A stretch of 41,410 bases of DNA from an uncultured Opitutales bacterium (GTDB lineage Bacteria > Verrucomicrobiota > Verrucomicrobiia > Opitutales > Seribacteraceae). The notes beneath the pieces were generated by a model that worked only from the letters and a program-made list of their open reading frames with translations, was not told where the DNA came from and made no database searches. Shown piece by piece: positions 34,813 through 41,410 of the stretch. Positions within the stretch are counted from its first letter, which is position 1. Each line of letters begins with the position of its first letter. A program made the translations under genes and the position numbers. Where the stretch lies: positions 1 through 41,410 of the forward strand of contig CAJQSI010000011.1 of the NCBI GenBank assembly GCA_905612515.1. Reading direction: 5' to 3'.

Positions 34813-37800
34813 TTGAAGAAAACTGCAAATAGTTGGATTAGATGGCGAACAATCGTTCTCGCATTTGCGTCCACGCTTATTCCCAGCTTGTCCTTCGGCG
34901 AGGCCATGCTGCAATACTTTAACACTAGTTGGGCGGAAATCACTAGACGGATGCCCGAATTGGCGGAAGCGGGGTACTCTTCGCTTTGGCTACCTCCGCC
35001 GACGAAGGGAAGCGGGGGGCTCTCGGTCGGTTACGACCTGTGGGATCCGTTCGACCTCGGGGGCAAGGATCAGCGGGGCACCTTCCCGACGCGCTACGGC
35101 ACAGAGACCGAACTGCATCGCTTAGTTGAGACGGCTCATAGGTTCGGGGTTCGTGTCTATTTCGACAATATCATGAACCATCGGGCCTTCGACGTACCCG
35201 GTTACAACGATCATGCCCCACCTGATATATATCCGGGCATGCGTCCCGAGGATTTTCACATTAGACGAACCGCTGACGGGCTTTACCGCAAATGGGACAA
35301 TGTTCGCGAGTGGTGGAGCGAGTGGCAGGTACAAAATCTCGGACTTGCAGATCTTATAGATATTGCAGCAGAACCTGGAACAACCAACCGAAACTTCGGC
35401 GACTGGGAAGGCGCCACGGCGGAAAAGATCAAGTTCCTGCGACACCCCGACAATCCGGAATTCTATTGTTACGACGCAAACGGCAGCTACATCGGCTTTG
35501 GGAAGGACAACGGACTCACGGTTGAATACCTCGCTCAAAACGAGGCCTTTTATTCCGAATACGTAGAGATTTATCTAAATCGAGCGGCACGTTGGCTTCT
35601 AGACCGTACAAAGGCCGATGGTTTGCGATTGGATGCCGTAAAGCATATCCCGGCCGATTTTTTCGGCGCCACCTTTGGCGCAGATAGAGATCGTAGCAAC
35701 TACGGTTACCTAGGGCAGGCTCAAGAGCAGTTCAATCTTACGCGAGGTTTTTCGGATTGGGACAACCATCGCGATACTGTCTTCGATACCGAGCGGCCGA
35801 GAGATGACGCCATGATGTTCGGCGAACACCTAGGGTCACCCCCAGCGGTAGATGATTATATCAATGCAGGCATGCGTCTTCTTGATAATGACCTTCGCCA
35901 TCATCTAAATAGCCAACTAGGTAATCCATCGGGCACCTTAGCTGGAATGGATGCATCTGGTAGTCATGGCTTTGCACCTGGTTCATCGGTTATGCATGCC
36001 CAAAGCCACGATAGCGACTACGCCGCAAGACGCGAGCTTCAGCACGCCCTTTACCTGACCCGGGGGGGCATTGGCATCATCTATACCGACGGCAACCACA
36101 AGGCAGATCTGCTCAAGGAAAGCGGGGGAGCCTTCCCGCGCCACGCCAACACCAACTTTCTCGGGCAATGGGGAGATAACCGCATCCCCAACCTGCTATA
36201 CGCTCACGAACATTTCGCCCGAGGCTATCAGGTGGGTCGCTGGAGCGACGGCGACGTGATCATCTACGAACGCGTTGATAAGCGGGAGAATCCAAGCATG
36301 TCGGATGCATCGGGCACGGTGGGCCTCGTCATGATCAACGATAATTACGCCTCTGGCCAAGCTCGCAACTTCACTACGGGCTTTTCCGCTGTAGGTGGCA
36401 CCGATAACGATGCCTATCTCTACAACTATTCCTCTTACGGTGGAAGTTTCTACAAGTACGCCAGCCAGCTTCACGAAGTCGTTATTCCTCAGGGAGGCTA
36501 CTTCGTGTTCTCTTGGCGAAGTCCCGAGGCATCTGATCTATGGGAACGGGCGGGCGGACATCCCTTGACCATCACGCAGGACGGGAAAGAAGTGGAAACC
36601 ATGACGATTCAACGAATTGACGGTTCTGATGGTGATCCAAGCTTCAATCCCTACGGTCTTCCCGATAGCAATACGACGGACTTTTCCTATTTCGCGAGCA
36701 TCCCAAGGGTGACGAGCGACGAGAAGATAAAGTTCTTGGTAAGAGCCGACGGCTCAGCTGAGAACGTGATGCTGAAGCTAGACGGCGGCATGGATGTGAA
36801 TGGCAACGGTAGGCGGGACAATCCTCCTGCCCTGTCCACCGACGTCTTTCTCGGTTACGAGCAGATGAATTTCGTCGATCGACAGGGTCCTGAGAAATTC
36901 GCCGCCCGCGACGTGGATCGCAACGTAATCGGTTCGCTCGGCGCAGAAACCTATTGGTGGAACGCCGCGAGCGAAACCTTCTCGTCCGTCAACGGCAGTG
37001 GCGATGGTGCCAATTCCTTTCCCGACGACACTGCCGACTGGGCGTTTCACGAACCCGAGCAAAACAACGATCAGGGAGAAAAGCAGTTCAAGGTGGCGGA
37101 AGGCGCGGCAACGGTCTGGGTAAAGATCGGCTACCGCCTCGATGTGAACCAAGCCCGTCTCTACCACGTTGCCGACGGAAGCAATCCGGAGGGTGCAGGC
37201 GGTGGCGGCATAGGTTCGACGGAGGTCATTCCTTTCGCCTTCTCCCACTCAGATGCTCAGGAAGCCACTGTCGATTGGTGGAAGGCCTCCGTTCCCCTCC
37301 CTTCCTCGGGTGTGCTAAAGTACAAGATAGGCGTCTGGCGCGGCAAGAGCGATGGCGTCTCTCCGGCTAGCGTTTTCCCAAAGAACGCTCCGGCGGTGGC
37401 CTTCAAGAAGAAAATGCTCACAACCTTTGAAATAGACGGTTTCAACGCCGATACGATCGAATATCACACGCACAACGACTATGGCGAAACTGCCACCGGA
37501 CTGAAGGAGGGATTTCACATCGTGCGCGGACGGGCCTTCCTGAGCAGACTCGGTGAAGCTTCCATCTACAACACCTTCACGCGGACCTTTTACTACGATG
37601 CAAAACGCCCCGAAGGCACGATCACCTATCCGGACAGTGATGGACAGGAGTTGTTCGGCTCGGAATACGGGTTCGTCGTCCGTACCGACCCTAGCGTCAC
37701 CGAGGTACTCTTCCACATTGATGACGACGACCCGACAAACGACGATGGTCAAACTGGCGCACTCAACGGCAACGGGGAAACCGTCGACGGAAATTCAAGC

Positions 37801-40800
37801 GCTTGGGCATCCGCCGTGGAAATCACCTCGCGACAGAATCTTGGAGTCGATTTTCCAAAGGAATGGCGTTTCAGTTATCGTAATGTGTCATCTGGAGGAG
37901 GCGACGCCACAGTACGCATAGCTCTGAGGGAGGCTTCCTCGTCAACCGACCTGACGCTCGGCGAAGAGGAGGGGCACTTCCGCATCCTAGACCGAAAGGT
38001 GAAGACTAGCGGTCCCAGTCATCGACTCTTCGTGACTTGGCCCCAGCGGGACGGCGACAAGGTCGGGCAGGACTATGTCATGAAGACCTATCTAAGCTCA
38101 GGACTCGTCGACGGGCGGAGTGATGCCGATATTATCGCTAACTTAACCGTCAGCATCGACGGTTCCGTCAACCAGGAGGCTCCCTATGCCGCCGCCGTCA
38201 CCCAAGACATCTCGACCGCATGGGTGGAGCGAAACGTGGCTCCGGGTTTGGCCGCCCTCGCATACAAGCTTCCCATCCTACGGAACCCTGCAGGGGCTCC
38301 GGACGATTTTCGGCAGACCATCATCGTGGACTACAAGGATGCCGGAGCGGGCATCGACCTGCGCACGGTCCGCACCGTCACTACAGACTCCGTCAGTCAC
38401 GGTCCTGTCAACCCCATCCTCACGGTCAACGGGATTTCCGCCGACTACTCCACCACCAACCTGTTCTTGGACGAGGTGAATGGAGACAAGGAAACTTTGG
38501 AAGTCATTCTCGAGGCACCTCACCTAACTGTCGCGGAAGTCTACACCAACCTAAACAACCGCGATCTCGCCACTGGGGACTCGAACGAAGACGGCATCGA
38601 GGACGGCATTCAGCCACCGGACCGTGATTCAGTCTCCCTGATTAACAACGACGGTTACTACCAAGTGCACGCAATGACTTTCGACTCCACTCGCGGCGAA
38701 GCGGGAGCATGGGTCTGCCAGCTTAATGCACGCAAGACCGGAGCCTACCGGTTGTCCGCACGTTTCAAGCTGGAGGGAGATGCCGACGTCTGGCACTGGT
38801 ACACGAGCGACGGGCGTCGCGATCATGCGGTGGTGGTCACCCCGAAGACGGTCCGTGGGGCCGTCATGTACGAACTGAACCCGCTCACTGTCGATGCTAC
38901 AGGAGACACTTTCGCGACCAGAAGTACCTTCGAGGACCTGCACGACGAGAATCGCTGGAATCTCGAATACATTAAGGGAATTGGCGCAAACTGGCTCTGG
39001 TTTCAGCCCATCCACCCCCGTGGAGTTGACGGACGCGAAACCGTGAACGGTCAACCCTATGACCCCGGCAGTCCCTACGCGGTAAAGAACTTCTTCGAGG
39101 TGATGCCACAACTGAGCGAGGCAAACACTAGACCCGCAGCCATGCAGGCCTTTCGGGATTTCGTAACGGCGGCCGACTCCGAGGGAATCGGTGTCATGGT
39201 TGATGCTCCCTTCAATCATGTTGCGTGGGATGCAGAACTGGATGAAGAGGGTGTAGCAATCTTCGAAACGGGCGTCCCTGACGACGAAATCCGCAAGACG
39301 CTTCCTGGATTCTTTTCCCGTAAAGACGACTATGGCCTACCCGCACGCGACGAAAACGAAATCGCCACGGCTCCCGACCGCGACGACTTCGGCAAGTGGG
39401 AGGACGTCAAGGATGTCTACTTTGGCAACTACTCGGCCCTCGTCCGGGGTAACGACCCCGCCGAACGTAACCCCCACCAGAATGAGGAGGATGTCTTCGA
39501 CTACGCCGGCGAAGGCTGGAACGACCAGACCCGGAGGACTTGGAGGTACTTCGCCTCCTATGTTCCCTACTGGTTGGAGAAGACCGGCCTGCCTGCAGGA
39601 CAGCCAGTCAGCGTTCAGGCCCAAACGGGTATCGATGGCCTGCGGGCTGACTTCGGTCAAGGCCTTCCTCCCCAACTCTGGGAGTACGTCATCAACGTGG
39701 CTCGCTCCCGCAAGTGGAGCTTCGTCTTTATGTCGGAGGCGCTGGACAGTGGGGCGGTCACCTATCGGTCAAGTCGACACTTCGATGTCCTGAATGAAAA
39801 CATCGTCTTCGACCTGCAGTCCTCATCCACGCCCGGCGACTATCACGCGGCCTTCGAAAACCGCCGGACGGCCTACGGGGATAGCCTCGTGCTGCTGAAC
39901 AACGTCTCTCATGACGAGGAGAACAACCAAGACCCTTGGCAAGCATTCATTCGTTACGCTGTCGCAAGTGCCAATGATGGCGTGCCTATGCTCTTCATGG
40001 GGCAGGAACTGGGTATCTCCCGCACCTACGGATTCAGTCACTATGAGACCAATTTCGGCAAGCAGGTGCCCCACTTCAAGCAATACAACTCGATGCAACC
40101 CATTTGGGACAACGCAGACTTCGGCTTGGATCAGCTCTATAATGCCTACGCGAGTATCGGGCGGGCAAGAGCCGCCAGTCCCGCCTTGCGTTCCTCTCAC
40201 CGCTATTTCCTTAACGAACTGATCACCAATGCGCCGCACGGGAAAATCAACGCAACTGCTAAGTGGGAGAACTCCGTTTCCTCGCCCAGTACGTCAGACC
40301 TCGTCCTCGCCTTCGTTAATCTGGACCGCGACAATCAGCAGTCGGGTACCTTCGACTTAAGTCCGAGTGGAGACGAGACGCTCCTCGGTCTCGAGAAGGA
40401 CCACCTTTACAATGTCTCCAACCTCGCCGTCTTTCAGGCCGAGGGAAAAGGCTCGTTCCTCTGGACGCAGGCTCGTTCCGGATATGACTTGCTGGAGAAC
40501 GGCATCTTCGTTCTCCTAAACCCGGTGCCCGCCGATCCAGGGGGTTGGGCAAATACTCCATACGAGGCCCAGTTCCTGAAGGTGCACGACCTTTCCGTTT
40601 CTCTGCTTGAAATGAACGCTACAACTGGAGGGAGCACGAAAGGTTCAGGAAGTTACTCATACGGCAGTCATGTAAACATTGAGGCTACTGCGGAACCGGG
40701 ATACGCCTTCGATGGGTGGCTTGGGGGCGGAGTGGTTAACCCGTCCGCTACCCACACGACCATATCCATGACTGAACCTCGTTCCGTCACCGCCACTTTT

Positions 40801-41410
40801 CGTTATGTCGGAGACCCGAGGAACATGCCGACCATTTCGGAATTTATGGCATCGAACGACAAGACCCTATTTTCCGCTTCGGGGGATTCGGATGACTGGA
40901 TTGAGATTCACAATCCTGGAACAAATTCTATAGACTTGAGCGATTGGTACCTGACCAACGACCCCGCCAACCGAACTATGTGGCGCTTCCCGGATGAAAC
41001 CACTCTCGGCGGGAATGATCGTCTCGTTGTCTTCGCCTCGGGTTTAGGGTCAGCGGCAAACGCAGGTGGGTCGTTAACTCGCGCCTCCGACCTCCTTGCC
41101 CATTGGTCCTTCGACGAGGGGAGCGGTACGCTCGCCGCTGACCAGAGCGGCAACAACCACGACATCACAAGTATCGGTGGGGCTACATGGACCGACGGAA
41201 AGTTCGGCAAAGCGTTTTCCTACGATGGAGGTTCAACTGCTCTGCCCTTGGCTGCCCATCCTCCCGCCTCGGGCACCGAATTCTCCATATCGTTCTGGAG
41301 TTACGGTGACCCTGCAAAATTACCGGGCAAGAACACCAGCATCATCGAATCCAACGGACCGAGTGGACGTATCTTGAATATCCATTTCCCATGGAACAAC
41401 GGCAATGTCT
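34813..41410 (+). CDS. Giant secreted protein with two GH13 amylase domains, lamin-tail and LamG modules (3' incomplete)
   Basis: From TTG 34813 the frame is open without a stop to the window end (2199 codons). The first ATG in frame (34906) would delete the signal peptide, whose KKTANSWIRWRTIVLAF... core ends near residue 30, so TTG is preferred. GH13 domain one (about 30-480) has DNIMNH at 118-123, nucleophile Asp274 (GLRLDAVKH), acid Glu338 and His399-Asp400. Residues 580-1340 hold beta-rich, unassigned modules. GH13 domain two (about 1350-1900) has DAPFNH at 1464-1469, Asp1613 (GLRADF), Glu1642 and His1700-Asp1701. An InlB-B-type repeat (about 1930-1998), a lamin-tail domain (about 2005-2080, SEFMASND, DDWIEIHNPG) and a LamG domain from about 2092 (HWSFDEGSGT) follow. 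Both active sites look complete; extracellular alpha-glucan breakdown is likely. Confidence 0.85.
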   Translation, partial: MKKTANSWIRWRTIVLAFASTLIPSLSFGEAMLQYFNTSWAEITRRMPELAEAGYSSLWLPPPTKGSGGLSVGYDLWDPFDLGGKDQRGTFPTRYGTETELHRLVETAHRFGVRVYFDNIMNHRAFDVPGYNDHAPPDIYPGMRPEDFHIRRTADGLYRKWDNVREWWSEWQVQNLGLADLIDIAAEPGTTNRNFGDWEGATAEKIKFLRHPDNPEFYCYDANGSYIGFGKDNGLTVEYLAQNEAFYSEYVEIYLNRAARWLLDRTKADGLRLDAVKHIPADFFGATFGADRDRSNYGYLGQAQEQFNLTRGFSDWDNHRDTVFDTERPRDDAMMFGEHLGSPPAVDDYINAGMRLLDNDLRHHLNSQLGNPSGTLAGMDASGSHGFAPGSSVMHAQSHDSDYAARRELQHALYLTRGGIGIIYTDGNHKADLLKESGGAFPRHANTNFLGQWGDNRIPNLLYAHEHFARGYQVGRWSDGDVIIYERVDKRENPSMSDASGTVGLVMINDNYASGQARNFTTGFSAVGGTDNDAYLYNYSSYGGSFYKYASQLHEVVIPQGGYFVFSWRSPEASDLWERAGGHPLTITQDGKEVETMTIQRIDGSDGDPSFNPYGLPDSNTTDFSYFASIPRVTSDEKIKFLVRADGSAENVMLKLDGGMDVNGNGRRDNPPALSTDVFLGYEQMNFVDRQGPEKFAARDVDRNVIGSLGAETYWWNAASETFSSVNGSGDGANSFPDDTADWAFHEPEQNNDQGEKQFKVAEGAATVWVKIGYRLDVNQARLYHVADGSNPEGAGGGGIGSTEVIPFAFSHSDAQEATVDWWKASVPLPSSGVLKYKIGVWRGKSDGVSPASVFPKNAPAVAFKKKMLTTFEIDGFNADTIEYHTHNDYGETATGLKEGFHIVRGRAFLSRLGEASIYNTFTRTFYYDAKRPEGTITYPDSDGQELFGSEYGFVVRTDPSVTEVLFHIDDDDPTNDDGQTGALNGNGETVDGNSSAWASAVEITSRQNLGVDFPKEWRFSYRNVSSGGGDATVRIALREASSSTDLTLGEEEGHFRILDRKVKTSGPSHRLFVTWPQRDGDKVGQDYVMKTYLSSGLVDGRSDADIIANLTVSIDGSVNQEAPYAAAVTQDISTAWVERNVAPGLAALAYKLPILRNPAGAPDDFRQTIIVDYKDAGAGIDLRTVRTVTTDSVSHGPVNPILTVNGISADYSTTNLFLDEVNGDKETLEVILEAPHLTVAEVYTNLNNRDLATGDSNEDGIEDGIQPPDRDSVSLINNDGYYQVHAMTFDSTRGEAGAWVCQLNARKTGAYRLSARFKLEGDADVWHWYTSDGRRDHAVVVTPKTVRGAVMYELNPLTVDATGDTFATRSTFEDLHDENRWNLEYIKGIGANWLWFQPIHPRGVDGRETVNGQPYDPGSPYAVKNFFEVMPQLSEANTRPAAMQAFRDFVTAADSEGIGVMVDAPFNHVAWDAELDEEGVAIFETGVPDDEIRKTLPGFFSRKDDYGLPARDENEIATAPDRDDFGKWEDVKDVYFGNYSALVRGNDPAERNPHQNEEDVFDYAGEGWNDQTRRTWRYFASYVPYWLEKTGLPAGQPVSVQAQTGIDGLRADFGQGLPPQLWEYVINVARSRKWSFVFMSEALDSGAVTYRSSRHFDVLNENIVFDLQSSSTPGDYHAAFENRRTAYGDSLVLLNNVSHDEENNQDPWQAFIRYAVASANDGVPMLFMGQELGISRTYGFSHYETNFGKQVPHFKQYNSMQPIWDNADFGLDQLYNAYASIGRARAASPALRSSHRYFLNELITNAPHGKINATAKWENSVSSPSTSDLVLAFVNLDRDNQQSGTFDLSPSGDETLLGLEKDHLYNVSNLAVFQAEGKGSFLWTQARSGYDLLENGIFVLLNPVPADPGGWANTPYEAQFLKVHDLSVSLLEMNATTGGSTKGSGSYSYGSHVNIEATAEPGYAFDGWLGGGVVNPSATHTTISMTEPRSVTATFRYVGDPRNMPTISEFMASNDKTLFSASGDSDDWIEIHNPGTNSIDLSDWYLTNDPANRTMWRFPDETTLGGNDRLVVFASGLGSAANAGGSLTRASDLLAHWSFDEGSGTLAADQSGNNHDITSIGGATWTDGKFGKAFSYDGGSTALPLAAHPPASGTEFSISFWSYGDPAKLPGKNTSIIESNGPSGRILNIHFPWNNGNV

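Noticed and set aside
34865-40239. Many open frames of 60-200 codons on both strands inside the giant gene, for example 36778-37248 minus, 37315-37752 minus and 38629-39219 minus
   Set aside because: They are shadows produced by GC-rich codon use in the long open frame, which carries complete GH13 motifs along its length.

Overview
This 41.4 kb chromosomal window most probably comes from a member of the Verrucomicrobiota, class Opitutae (Coraliomargarita/Puniceicoccales type). That placement is from memory of family resemblance, not a search. The hints are: rpoC followed directly by str, S10, spc and alpha genes without tuf; zinc-free S4 and S14; acidic extensions on S11, L17 and S5; few Shine-Dalgarno sites; and a giant secreted amylase carrying lamin-tail and LamG modules. 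No mobile element, CRISPR array or rRNA gene was seen.

Layout. 2-946: 3' end of rpoC. 1043-18483: one co-directional block of translation genes, rpsL-rpsG-fusA-rpsJ-rplC-rplD-rplW-rplB-rpsS-rplV-rpsC-rplP-rpmC-rpsQ-rplN-rplX-rplE-rpsN-rpsH-rplF-rplR-rpsE-rplO-secY-rpsM-rpsK-rpsD-rpoA-rplQ. Absent from their usual places are tuf, rpmD, adk, map, infA and rpmJ. 18523-23994: a small membrane zinc-ribbon protein, guaA, then hisD-hisC-hisB-hisH, tightly packed or overlapping (GMP and histidine synthesis). 24056-25342: citrate synthase. 25353-26114 (minus): a VC0807-like membrane protein. 26186-29406: a stand-alone phosphopantothenate-cysteine ligase (CoaB) overlapping a soluble PAS histidine kinase, followed by an NtrC-type sigma-54 activator. 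29427-29501 (minus): tRNA-Asn with a near-consensus sigma-70 promoter. 29684-30667: a Tat-exported amidohydrolase.

From 30.7 kb onward the sequence becomes visibly richer in G+C and looks accessory. On the minus strand lie four packed genes, transcribed in the order VTC-domain polyphosphate polymerase, DUF4956 membrane protein, HlyD-type periplasmic adaptor, TolC-type outer-membrane channel. Divergent from them is a reading frame that stays open from a TTG at 34813 to the window end (at least 2199 codons). It encodes a secreted protein with two complete GH13 amylase domains, an InlB-B repeat, a lamin-tail domain and the start of a LamG domain.

The best candidate for an undescribed system is the VTC-DUF4956-HlyD-TolC cassette. 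It has a polymerase, an inner-membrane protein, an adaptor and an outer-membrane duct, but no ABC, RND or MFS pump. A testable reading is polyphosphate made at the inner membrane and exported across the envelope, with the divergent giant surface protein as a possible partner.
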